Part shown: positions 8,424-15,263 of the stretch, piece by piece
Position numbering within the stretch: position 1 is the stretch's first letter
How the letters are laid out: every line of letters starts with the position of its first letter
From: JAWLEV01 sp046538105
GTDB lineage: Bacteria; Chloroflexota; Anaerolineae; UBA1429
Direction of reading: 5' to 3'
NCBI GenBank assembly: GCA_046538105.1
Contig: JBKHJO010000003.1
Span: forward strand, 1 to 64,000
Length of the DNA: 64,000 nucleotides
Position numbers and translations under genes: made by a program
The notes under the pieces: model-generated
What the model was told of the DNA's origin: nothing
Databases searched by the model: none
Seen by the model: the letters and a program-made list of their open reading frames with translations, nothing else

Positions 8424-9013
8424 CCTCGCCGTCCCTTTAAGGGGATGTGGCAGAGTTCCGTATAGACGGCTCCCGTCGGTTGCAGATCGCTCTTCATGAC
8501 GCTCACGGCGTCCACCCGCATTCCCCCTATCTTCTCGGAAGGGGCCTCCTCTGCCATCTGGCCCAGGGCCCTGACGTCCTCAAAGCGCGCACCCCTTTGG
8601 ATGCGGGCGAGGGTCAGGTGGGGGGTGAAGGCGTGCCGCTCCTCGGGGAATCCCAGGGCCACCATCTCGCGCTCCACCGCCTGCTGCAGGTTGCATAGCG
8701 CATCCACCTCTCCCTCCACGCCGGCCCAGAGAACGCGAGGACGTCTGGTATCGGGAAAGCATCCCAAACCCGCTATGGTCACAGAAAAAGGCGAATATTT
8801 CTCGCATGCGCGGCGCACTCTTTCACAGACCTGATCTATCCTTTCCTCCGGGATATCCCCCAGAAACTTGAGGGTCAGGTGGATGCTCCCTTTCCTTACC
8901 CAGCGTCCGGCCCTTTCTCCCCGGCTCTGCTTGAGGTGCCCCTGCAGTCTTGCCAGTGCGTCGAGGGCGTCCTCTGTGAGTTCGATGGCGATAAAGGTTC
9001 GAATAGAGGCCAT
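8420..9013 (-). CDS. thpR: RNA 2',3'-cyclic phosphodiesterase (2H family)
   Basis: 197 residues, typical for ThpR/LigT. The two catalytic HxTx motifs are present: HLTLKFLGD in the N-terminal half and HLTLAR in the C-terminal half. The family opens 2',3'-cyclic phosphate ends of RNA to a 2'-phosphate and can ligate tRNA halves in vitro. AAAAAGGAG precedes the ATG. The upstream gene on the same strand, an amidohydrolase, ends 20 bases before, so the two may share a transcript. Confidence 0.88.
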   Translation of the reverse strand: MASIRTFIAIELTEDALDALARLQGHLKQSRGERAGRWVRKGSIHLTLKFLGDIPEERIDQVCERVRRACEKYSPFSVTIAGLGCFPDTRRPRVLWAGVEGEVDALCNLQQAVEREMVALGFPEERHAFTPHLTLARIQRGARFEDVRALGQMAEEAPSEKIGGMRVDAVSVMKSDLQPTGAVYTELCHIPLKGRRG

Positions 9014-9032
9014 GGACGACTCCTTTTTCCCT

Positions 9033-9869
9033 TCAGGTTAACAGGTTGATAGCGTTCTCTCTCAACACCTTGCGCTTTGCTACGGGATCCAATCCCGCTC
9101 TTTCCATATAGCGCAAAAAGCGCCGCGGCCCGATAAGGGGATAATCAGTACCAAAGAGGATTTTACTCGGAATCCATCGCGTGACATGCCTGAAAATATC
9201 GGCCTCATAGAGGTAGGGCGAGGCAGCCGTGTCGTAGTAGACGTTCCGCAGCGCATCACGGACCTCGGGCATCATCTCGTAAAAGGGCAGTCCCCCTCCC
9301 CAATGGGCCAATATGATGACATTATCCGGAAATCGCTTAGCCAGGGCAAAGGCTTCTCGCGGGCCCTGTTTGCCTTTGCCCGCATATATATGCCCCACCG
9401 GCTCCGCCACGTGGAACAGTACCGGCACCTCAAACGTCTTTGCCAGGCGCATGAGGGGTGTCAGGAGGTCAAAATCCCTCAGATCGAATCCCTGCCCATC
9501 GGACAAGAGTTCCCCAATGCCCCTGGCGCCCCGTTCCAGGCAGCGGCGCGCCTCCATTATAGCCTTCCTACCAACTCGAGGGGGCACCTGAACAAAGGGG
9601 ATCAGGCGTTCTTTGTGTTCGGCCGCAGCATCCAGCACGTACGCGTTACAGTCCTGGCACAGGGCAAGATCTGCAAAGGCGAACCCAAAGGTGATGGCTT
9701 TTTCGACGCCCCCTTGATCCATGCTCCTCAACAGGTCGTCGACGTCAGCCATGCGGGCTTGGGGAGTGGCATACAGTTGATTGAACCAGCGATCATATTT
9801 CCGATATCTATCACGCTCAGCGATGATGTCGGGAGGAAAGATGTGCGTATGACAATCTATTATTCGCAT
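9033..9869 (-). CDS. Amidohydrolase 2 family protein
   Basis: 278 residues from ATG 9869, starting MRIIDCHTHIFPP with the HxH metal pair; an earlier in-frame codon at 9926 would add 19 poorly conserved residues. Further metal/catalytic positions are H in VLFHVAEP, H in ILAHWGGG and D in LFGTDYP, the pattern of PF04909-type TIM-barrel hydrolases and decarboxylases (ACMSD-like). Substrate unknown. A minus-strand promoter (TTGACA-17-GAGAAT) is positioned so that transcription would begin at or beside this ATG. Confidence 0.78.
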   Translation of the reverse strand: MRIIDCHTHIFPPDIIAERDRYRKYDRWFNQLYATPQARMADVDDLLRSMDQGGVEKAITFGFAFADLALCQDCNAYVLDAAAEHKERLIPFVQVPPRVGRKAIMEARRCLERGARGIGELLSDGQGFDLRDFDLLTPLMRLAKTFEVPVLFHVAEPVGHIYAGKGKQGPREAFALAKRFPDNVIILAHWGGGLPFYEMMPEVRDALRNVYYDTAASPYLYEADIFRHVTRWIPSKILFGTDYPLIGPRRFLRYMERAGLDPVAKRKVLRENAINLLT

Positions 9870-9875
9870 ACGTTC

Positions 9876-9904
9876 ATTCTCCCCCGACTGCGTTACACTG
9901 TCAA
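9876..9904 (-). promoter_or_regulatory. Divergent promoter, amidohydrolase side
   Basis: Minus-strand TTGACA (9904-9899), 17 bases, GAGAAT (9881-9876). The expected start base falls on the A of the ATG at 9869, which would give a leaderless message; GGGGGAG inside the spacer would then not be transcribed. Confidence 0.45.
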
Positions 9905-9909
9905 GTTTC

Positions 9910-9938
9910 TGGACAGGTGATTGCATTCACGGTATAGT
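9910..9938 (+). promoter_or_regulatory. Divergent promoter, lipid kinase side
   Basis: TGGACA (9910-9915), 17 bases, TATAGT (9933-9938). The expected start is at about 9944-9945, the ATG of the lipid kinase, and no Shine-Dalgarno sequence lies in front of that ATG. Confidence 0.5.
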
Positions 9939-9944
9939 TATGGT

Positions 9945-10886
9945 ATGAATCTACGACTTGTATACAATCCGGTAGCCGGGCAACACGATGTGGAGGAACC
10001 GCTGCGGCAGGTTGTCAATTTTCTCGAATCCCAGGGCTCAGAAGTTTCTGTGTCCCGCACGCGGGAGTCGGGAGACGCCGCGGCCTATGCCCGCGCGGCC
10101 GCGGATGAGGGTAGCGATATAGTGGTGGCCGTCGGTGGGGATGGTACGCTGGGAGAGGTGGCCACGGGTCTTGCGAGATCCAACAGTGCACTTGGCGTTT
10201 TGCCGGTGGGCACGGGCAACGTCTGGGCACACATGTTGGGGATTCCCGTATGGACCCCCAACCATCGTTCGGCATTGTTGGAAGCGGCGCATATCTTGGT
10301 GGAGGGCAAGAGGGTTCCCATCGATCTGGGGCAGGTGGAAGATCGCTACTTTGTCCTGTGGACGGGCGTGGGATTCGATGCCCAGATCGCTCACGAAGTC
10401 GAACCACAACGGGAACTCCGCCGTCAACTTGGCAATCTGGCGTATTTCATATCCGCTCTGAGCCTCGGCCTGCAACTGCGCGGCACCCGGACGACAATTT
10501 CCGTGGATGGGGACACGGTGCAGCAGCGGGCCATTCTCGTTCTGGTGACCAACGTGCAGTTTTATGGAGGGACCTGGCGCGTTGCCCCCCAGGCAAAACT
10601 GGACGACGGCCTTTTAGAAGTGTATGTTTTCAAGGGGGGAAATGCTCTGGATGTGGCGCGCCACGTGATCTCTGTGCTGCAGGGCAAGCAGTTGGAGGAC
10701 CCCGAGATCGACGTGTACCGCGGAAAGCAGATAACGGTACAAGGCGAGGAGACCTTGCCCGTACACGTGGATGGCGATCCGTCGGGCTACACGCCGGTCA
10801 CGATCTCGGTGGCAAGCAAGGCCTTGCAGGTTATCGTTCCTTCCCAGGGATGCGAGTCCCTGTTTGAGGGCTTGGCCGTCCAATAA
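9945..10886 (+). CDS. Diacylglycerol/lipid kinase (DagK/YegS family)
   Basis: 313 residues from ATG 9945; the in-frame TTG at 9921 is less likely. N-terminal catalytic domain with the ATP-binding glycine motif VAVGGDGTLGEV at about 60-70 and the GVLPVGTGN loop near 90, then the C-terminal beta-sandwich with DDGLLEVYVFK and the HVDGDPSG signature near 275. Family members phosphorylate diacylglycerol, ceramide-like or isoprenoid alcohols at the membrane using ATP. Length is normal. It is transcribed divergently from the amidohydrolase and followed by an intrinsic terminator. Confidence 0.87.
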   Translation: MNLRLVYNPVAGQHDVEEPLRQVVNFLESQGSEVSVSRTRESGDAAAYARAAADEGSDIVVAVGGDGTLGEVATGLARSNSALGVLPVGTGNVWAHMLGIPVWTPNHRSALLEAAHILVEGKRVPIDLGQVEDRYFVLWTGVGFDAQIAHEVEPQRELRRQLGNLAYFISALSLGLQLRGTRTTISVDGDTVQQRAILVLVTNVQFYGGTWRVAPQAKLDDGLLEVYVFKGGNALDVARHVISVLQGKQLEDPEIDVYRGKQITVQGEETLPVHVDGDPSGYTPVTISVASKALQVIVPSQGCESLFEGLAVQ

Positions 10887-10949
10887 CGAGAGCCTTTCCC
10901 TGGGAGAACGCATCCTGGACAATCTGCGTCAGGGGCGAGAACGTTTTCT

Positions 10950-10983
10950 GGGGATGGAGGAGAATTGAGGGCATCCCCTTTTT
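10950..10983 (+). terminator. Intrinsic terminator after the lipid kinase
   Basis: GGGGATG (10950-10956) pairs with CATCCCC (10972-10978) across a 15-base loop, followed directly by five T residues. It separates the lipid kinase from the hydrogenase locus. Confidence 0.6.
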
Positions 10984-11038
10984 GCTGTACTGCGCGCGGC
11001 GGTGGCGACGTATATGGCATGGATGCGAAAAAGCCCGC

Positions 11039-11066
11039 TTGACAGGGAAATAGTCTGTGATATAAT
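11039..11066 (+). promoter_or_regulatory. Consensus sigma-70 promoter of the hydrogenase locus
   Basis: TTGACA (11039-11044), 16 bases, TATAAT (11061-11066), both hexamers perfect. The expected start near 11073 leaves an A/T-rich leader of about 68 bases before the first gene. Confidence 0.8.
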
Positions 11067-11072
11067 TCACAA
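11055..11072. promoter_or_regulatory. Rex-like (or CRP/FNR-like) operator over the -10 box
   Basis: CTGTGATATAATTCACAA matches the Rex consensus TTGTGAA-N4-TTCACAA at 12 of 14 defined positions and also contains TGTGA-N6-TCACA, the CRP-type half-sites. It covers the whole -10 hexamer, a repressor position; Rex responds to the NADH/NAD+ ratio, which suits an NADH-linked hydrogenase. Confidence 0.6.
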
Positions 11073-11140
11073 TGTCTGAGAGTTCATTTTGCATAATATT
11101 ATATCGTTTATCCTAAGGTGTTATCGGGTTGATCTGACAC

Positions 11141-11533
11141 ATGCTTTTGGAAAAGGTGCTTTCCGTTCTTGACTGTAAATCCATTTCACATGAGGTGGAC
11201 CCAACCCTTTATGTGGAGAGAGGGGCTGCGGCGGATCTCATGAGTGACGTGCTGGCCATCAGCCACAGGAATGCCTTATTGCTGACCGGGTTGACCAACC
11301 CACAAGTAGTGCGGACGGCAGAGATGGCAGATATAAGAGCCGTGGTCTTTGTGCGGGGCAAGTATCCCCCACCCGAGACAATTGCCCTGGCGGAAGAAAA
11401 AGGGATCACCCTGCTCTCCTCCGTCTACACCATGTATGAGAGTTGTGGGCGCCTTTATCAGGCAGGATTGAGAGGAGAGGCTATATCCAATCAGGCCGCC
11501 GAGAGATGGCGTCAAGCCTTTGATGGGGATTAG
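11141..11533 (+). CDS. DRTGG-domain protein, first of two
   Basis: 130 residues. The central part (about residues 25-95: AADLMSDVLA, LLTGLTNPQVVRTAEMADI, VVFVRGKYPP, GITLLSS) matches the DRTGG fold, a small domain often found beside CBS domains in phosphotransacetylase and in regulatory genes near hydrogenases. No catalytic residues are evident. It is the first gene after the hydrogenase promoter. The ATG lacks a convincing Shine-Dalgarno sequence. I infer a ligand- or redox-sensing role in controlling the hydrogenase, not demonstrated by sequence. Confidence 0.6.
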   Translation: MLLEKVLSVLDCKSISHEVDPTLYVERGAAADLMSDVLAISHRNALLLTGLTNPQVVRTAEMADIRAVVFVRGKYPPPETIALAEEKGITLLSSVYTMYESCGRLYQAGLRGEAISNQAAERWRQAFDGD

Positions 11534-11610
11534 CCAGGACCGGGGTCATGATCTTTGATATTCGCCCGCCGCTCTGGCGATGGGACGCTTTTTGGGGCGG
11601 GAGTTGATCT

Positions 11611-12525
11611 GTGGATCGGGTGCCGACAGAGTTTAGCAAGGTCCAGGAACTGGTCTACGAGCTTAAAATTGACCAGATCATGACCAAAGATGTCATCACC
11701 GTGACTCCCTACGCTTCCATGCGGGAGTTGAGGCGCATTCTGCGTGAGCGAGGCATCTCTGGTGTACCGGTGATGGAAGACGACGATCTCGTGGGCATAG
11801 TCGATCTGGAGGATGTGGTCAAGGCCCTGGAAGAGGGAGCCTTTGCAGACCCTGTATCCGAGAGGATGACCACCAACGTGCAGACCGTACGTGCCGACGA
11901 GACGGTGGTAAAAGCGGTTAACCTGTTCAGCATGTTCGATGTCGGTCGCTTGCCCGTTGTCGACGAAAAGGGAGAACTCGTCGGCGTCCTGACCAAGAGC
12001 GATATCGTTCGTGGCCTGCTCTGGCAGATGGGCGTGCGCTGGCAGGCCGAGGAGATCGAGCAGTATCGGGCAAGCCATATCTTTGAGGATATAGACTCTG
12101 ACGAGACGACGCTGATCCTCAAGTACCATGTAGAGCCCCACGACTTTGTCAGCGGCGGTGAGGCTTCCAGCAAGATCAAGCGCGCCCTGAAGCGCCTGGG
12201 GGCACAGCCCAAACTTGTGCGGCGCGTCGCCCTGGCCTCGTATGAGGCAGAGATGAACGTGATGATTCACAGCGAGGGGGGAGAGATCGTCGCCGAGATA
12301 GGGACCGATCGCATAGAGATCACAGCGGCTGATAAAGGCCCTGGCATTGACGATGTCGCAAAGGCGTTGGAGCCGGGGTTTTCTACGGCACCGGATTGGA
12401 TTCGAGAGTTGGGATTCGGGGCGGGCATGGGCTTGAGTAATATCAAAGCGTGCTCGGATGAGATGCACCTGGAGTCTGAGGTGGGAGTTGGCACGCAGTT
12501 GAGGATAATCTTTGATCTGGAATAG
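11611..12525 (+). CDS. CBS-pair protein with RsbW-like HATPase domain
   Basis: 304 residues from GTG 11611 (GGGAG nine bases upstream). Residues ~20-140 hold two CBS motifs (DQIMTKDVITV and ERMTTNVQTV mark their starts), which usually bind adenine nucleotides. Residues ~165-304 form a GHKL ATPase of the anti-sigma/serine-kinase type: N-box YEAEMNVMIH, G1 box DKGPGID, G2 box GFGAGMGLSN. There is no histidine phosphoacceptor domain, so it is not a sensor histidine kinase. It probably links cellular energy status to hydrogenase expression or activity by phosphorylating or binding a partner; that role is inference. Confidence 0.75.
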   Translation: MDRVPTEFSKVQELVYELKIDQIMTKDVITVTPYASMRELRRILRERGISGVPVMEDDDLVGIVDLEDVVKALEEGAFADPVSERMTTNVQTVRADETVVKAVNLFSMFDVGRLPVVDEKGELVGVLTKSDIVRGLLWQMGVRWQAEEIEQYRASHIFEDIDSDETTLILKYHVEPHDFVSGGEASSKIKRALKRLGAQPKLVRRVALASYEAEMNVMIHSEGGEIVAEIGTDRIEITAADKGPGIDDVAKALEPGFSTAPDWIRELGFGAGMGLSNIKACSDEMHLESEVGVGTQLRIIFDLE

Positions 12526-12541
12526 CCGGTAAAGGAGCAAG

Positions 12542-12901
12542 GTGACAGTTCAAGAGATCGTTGAGGCACTAGAACTGGAAGTTATCGCTGGCACATCTGG
12601 CCTGCACAGGGAGGTTACAGGGGGATATGCCTCGGACCTGTTGAGCTGTGTGATAGCGGGCGCCAGTAAGGGAAATATCTGGATCACTTTGCAGGCTCAT
12701 CCTAACATCGTCGCCGTGGCCGATTTGCTGGAACTGTCGTGCATCGTCGTCAGCGAGGGCATGGAACCCGACGAGGAGACGTTGGGACGGGCGAACGAGA
12801 GCGATATGCCTATCCTGCTCTCCGAGAAGAGCACCTTTACTCTGGTCGGTGAGTTGTTTCAGATGGGCATTCGCGAGTCGGAGGATACAGATCAGGCATA
12901 G
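12542..12901 (+). CDS. DRTGG-domain protein, second of two
   Basis: 119 residues from GTG 12542, with AGGAG four bases before it. Almost the whole chain is a DRTGG domain: VTGGYASDLLSCVIAGASKGNIWITLQAHPN split over residues ~25-55, then IVAVADLLELSCIVVSEG and MPILLSEKSTF. The segment GGYASDLLS is diagnostic of the group found in electron-bifurcating hydrogenase operons. Seventeen bases after the CBS-HATPase gene and 3 bases before the PHP gene, so clearly co-transcribed. A binding partner or ligand cannot be read from the sequence. Confidence 0.75.
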   Translation: MTVQEIVEALELEVIAGTSGLHREVTGGYASDLLSCVIAGASKGNIWITLQAHPNIVAVADLLELSCIVVSEGMEPDEETLGRANESDMPILLSEKSTFTLVGELFQMGIRESEDTDQA

Positions 12902-12904
12902 AGT

Positions 12905-13645
12905 ATGCAGATCCTGCTGGCGGATCTACACGTGCATACGGTTCTATCTCCCTGTGCGGAAATCGAGATGATCCCCCCCCTCATCATCAAGAGAGGGCAG
13001 GAACTGGGATTGCATATGATGGCCATCACGGATCACAATGCAGCAGGGAATGTTATGGCCGTGGAGCGTGCAGCAAAAGGCAGCGGCATCACCATCATTC
13101 CCGGTATGGAACTGCAGACGAAGGAAGAGGTACATCTGTTGTGCCTTTTTGACACCGCGGAACAGGCACTTGCCTGGCAGGAGATTGTATTCGCACATCT
13201 TTCAGCGCGAAAGAACGAACCAGAGTTTTTTGGCGTGCAACTCCTCGTCGACGAGACGGGCGATCTGCTGGGCAGAAACGAGCGGTTACTTTTAACGTCC
13301 GCGGATCTGTCCATTGACGAGGCGGTCGAAAGAGTGCGCGAGATGGGAGGACTACCCATCGCCGCGCACGTGGATCGACGCGCCTACAGCCTGTTAGCCA
13401 ATTTGGGCGTCGTACCAGAAGGGTTGAATGTGGCGGCTCTGGAGATTTCGAGACAGAGCGCTCCAGAGGATTTTCTGGGCGCACACGAGGAGTTGCGAGG
13501 GTGGCCCATGATCGTGTCAAGCGACGCACATCGCTTGAGCGAGTTGTCCGCCAATATGCGCTTTCGCCTGCGGGAGCCATCTGTCCACGAGATAGAGTTG
13601 GCTCTAGAGCAGAGAGAGGGACGCCGGGCCGAGGTGCTGGCCTGA
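12905..13645 (+). CDS. PHP-domain metal-dependent phosphoesterase
   Basis: 246 residues. Metal-binding PHP motifs are intact: DLHVHTVLSPCAE at residues 7-19, ITDHNAAGN near 40, E in GMELQTKEEVHLL near 65-72, HVD near 155 and SSDAHR near 200. The family hydrolyses phosphoesters (nucleotides, histidinol phosphate, small oligonucleotides). PHP proteins of this type recur beside NADH-linked hydrogenase genes, where their substrate is unknown. It begins 3 bases after the DRTGG gene and the following intergenic gap contains a weak hairpin. Confidence 0.8.
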   Translation: MQILLADLHVHTVLSPCAEIEMIPPLIIKRGQELGLHMMAITDHNAAGNVMAVERAAKGSGITIIPGMELQTKEEVHLLCLFDTAEQALAWQEIVFAHLSARKNEPEFFGVQLLVDETGDLLGRNERLLLTSADLSIDEAVERVREMGGLPIAAHVDRRAYSLLANLGVVPEGLNVAALEISRQSAPEDFLGAHEELRGWPMIVSSDAHRLSELSANMRFRLREPSVHEIELALEQREGRRAEVLA

Positions 13646-13653
13646 TCTCAAAG

Positions 13654-13676
13654 GCCAAATTGCCCGTTGGCTTTTT
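13654..13676 (+). terminator. Weak terminator or attenuator inside the operon
   Basis: GCCAA (13654-13658) pairs with TTGGC (13667-13671) with an 8-base loop, extended by AAA/TTT across a one-base bulge and followed by TTTTT. It lies between the regulatory genes and the first catalytic subunit and could lower readthrough. Confidence 0.35.
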
Positions 13677-13719
13677 GGATGAATGTAGGAATGATCATAC
13701 ATCTGTTGGAGGAATTGAC

Positions 13720-14214
13720 GTGGTAGCAGACGTTACAGAGACCGAGACCTACGAAGAAGAACTGGATTTGGCCCCGCTTGATGAGGCCCTGGATACATAT
13801 GCAGAGGAGGAGGGGACACTGATCGCCGCGCTTCAGACAGCCCAGGAGTTATACGGCTATCTTCCGGAGCCTATTTTGCGACGGATAGCCCAGCGGCTCG
13901 ATGCGTCCCTCAGTCAGGTCTACGAGGTGGCCACTTTTTATGCTCAGTTTTATCTGGAGCGAAGGGGACGACACACGGTGCGCGTCTGTGATGGCACGGC
14001 CTGTCACGTCCGTGGAGCACCCAAAATCATCAGGGCCCTGGAGCGAGAGTTGGGCATTGAGGCGGGCGAGACGACGCCCGATTATCGGGTGACGTTGGAA
14101 GTGGTGTACTGTCTGGGATCCTGTGGGCTCTCGCCGGTCGCCGTTATCGACGGCGATGTGATCGGCCGGCTGATTCCCGAAAAGGCTGTGGAACTGGTGA
14201 ACGAACTGGAATAA
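13720..14214 (+). CDS. hydC: NuoE/HydC-like [2Fe-2S] hydrogenase subunit
   Basis: 164 residues from GTG 13720, chosen because TGGAGG stands eight bases before it; longer upstream reading overlaps the PHP gene. Thioredoxin-fold subunit with the four [2Fe-2S] cysteines C90 and C95 (CDGTAC) and C131 and C135 (CLGSC). An N-terminal helical bundle (residues 30-80) with VYEVATFYAQF is typical of NuoE. In NADH-linked hydrogenases this subunit docks on the NuoF-like flavoprotein and carries the cluster next to FMN. It overlaps the next gene by one base (TAATG), indicating translational coupling. Confidence 0.9.
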   Translation: MVADVTETETYEEELDLAPLDEALDTYAEEEGTLIAALQTAQELYGYLPEPILRRIAQRLDASLSQVYEVATFYAQFYLERRGRHTVRVCDGTACHVRGAPKIIRALERELGIEAGETTPDYRVTLEVVYCLGSCGLSPVAVIDGDVIGRLIPEKAVELVNELE

Positions 14215-14780
14215 TGCGCGAACTCTCGCTTCATATCCTGGATCTTTTACAGAATGCCCTGGAAGCGGGAGCAAGTTATGTCGAACTTGAGATTGTAGAG
14301 GATATCGCTCAAAATCGCCTATCCATATCTGTAGAGGACAACGGACGGGGAATGAGTAAGGAAGCCCTAGCACGTATCGATGACCCTTTCTTCACCACGC
14401 GCAGGAGCAGGCGTGTGGGATTGGGGATCCCGTTGCTCAAAGCAGCCGCCAGACGTTGCAACGGCGATGTAAGCGTCACGTCGAAAATGGCCGTGGGAAC
14501 CCGGGTGGAGGCGCACTTTGAGCGGGATCATATCGACAGGGCGCCCTTGGGCGATATGGTCAGCACCCTCTCGGGGTTTATTCTTACCTCTCCGGCAAAG
14601 GGGGAAGCGTGTGACATGCGCTACACGCATCGCATCGATGGGCGTACCTTTACTTTCGACACGCGGGAGATACGTGAGACTCTGGGGGGCGTTCCGCTAA
14701 CGCACCCCCGCGTTCGACGGTGGATGGAAGATTTTCTGCAGCAGGGGTTCGCGGAGTTACATGGGAACCCCTCTTTTTGA
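14214..14780 (+). CDS. HATPase-domain (GHKL) protein
   Basis: 188 residues, start ATG 14214 overlapping the stop of hydC. Residues 1-110 form a stand-alone GHKL ATP-binding domain: N-box HILDLLQNALEAGA at the very start, G1 box DNGRGM, and G2-like TTRRSRRVGLGIPLLK. Histidine-kinase dimerisation and phosphorylation segments are lacking. The C-terminal ~80 residues are specific to the proteins of this kind found in hydrogenase operons and have no motif I recognise. A regulatory ATPase, possibly a serine kinase or anti-sigma type partner of the CBS-HATPase protein, is the most that can be said. Confidence 0.75.
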   Translation: MRELSLHILDLLQNALEAGASYVELEIVEDIAQNRLSISVEDNGRGMSKEALARIDDPFFTTRRSRRVGLGIPLLKAAARRCNGDVSVTSKMAVGTRVEAHFERDHIDRAPLGDMVSTLSGFILTSPAKGEACDMRYTHRIDGRTFTFDTREIRETLGGVPLTHPRVRRWMEDFLQQGFAELHGNPSF

Positions 14781-14845
14781 CATTATTTTCAGAGTAAGTG
14801 AATCCACTTGGTCCTATTTAGTGGCGTTTTGAGAGGAGATGAGAT

Positions 14846-15220
14846 ATGCCCAGATTGGAATCACTGGAAGATTTACGTGCCCTGCGCGCTGAGGTGCAGG
14901 AGGAGATGACGGTCCGCGGAGAGACAGAAGCAGTCATCACGGTGGGCATGGGCACATGTGGCATTGCGGCGGGCGCCCGGGAGACCATGCGCGCAATCCT
15001 CAGGGAACTGGAAGCCCGAGATATAGACGCCCACGTCAAGACGGTGGGATGTATCGGCATGTGTGCAAACGAACCGCTGGTGGATATCAAACAAGGCGAC
15101 GAGCCGCGTATAACCTACGGAAACCTGACGGCAGAAAAAGTTCCTCAGTTGATAGAAGAACACCTGATTCAGGGGAACGTCGTTGAGGACTGGGTATTGG
15201 GTAGATTGCGAGAAGCGTAA
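14846..15220 (+). CDS. Small thioredoxin-like [2Fe-2S] ferredoxin
   Basis: 124 residues with GAGGAGATGAG before the ATG. Thioredoxin-like ferredoxin related to the NuoE C-terminal half: GMGTCGIAAGA around C38 and VGCIGMC with C69 and C73. The position of the fourth usual ligand (residue 33) is a valine, so either a different residue completes the cluster or none is bound. Such small proteins occur between NuoE and NuoF genes in hydrogenase operons and are presumed electron carriers or regulators. It ends 43 bases before the chosen start of the NuoF fusion gene. Confidence 0.75.
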   Translation: MPRLESLEDLRALRAEVQEEMTVRGETEAVITVGMGTCGIAAGARETMRAILRELEARDIDAHVKTVGCIGMCANEPLVDIKQGDEPRITYGNLTAEKVPQLIEEHLIQGNVVEDWVLGRLREA

Positions 15221-15263
15221 TATGACGGATATACGTGATAGAGAGAATGTTGGAGGACAAGTG

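Noticed and set aside
10887..10968. Coding-like frame just after the lipid kinase stop (ends LGMEEN)
   Set aside because: No start codon or ribosome-binding site of its own, and the lipid kinase is already full length; it overlaps the terminator.
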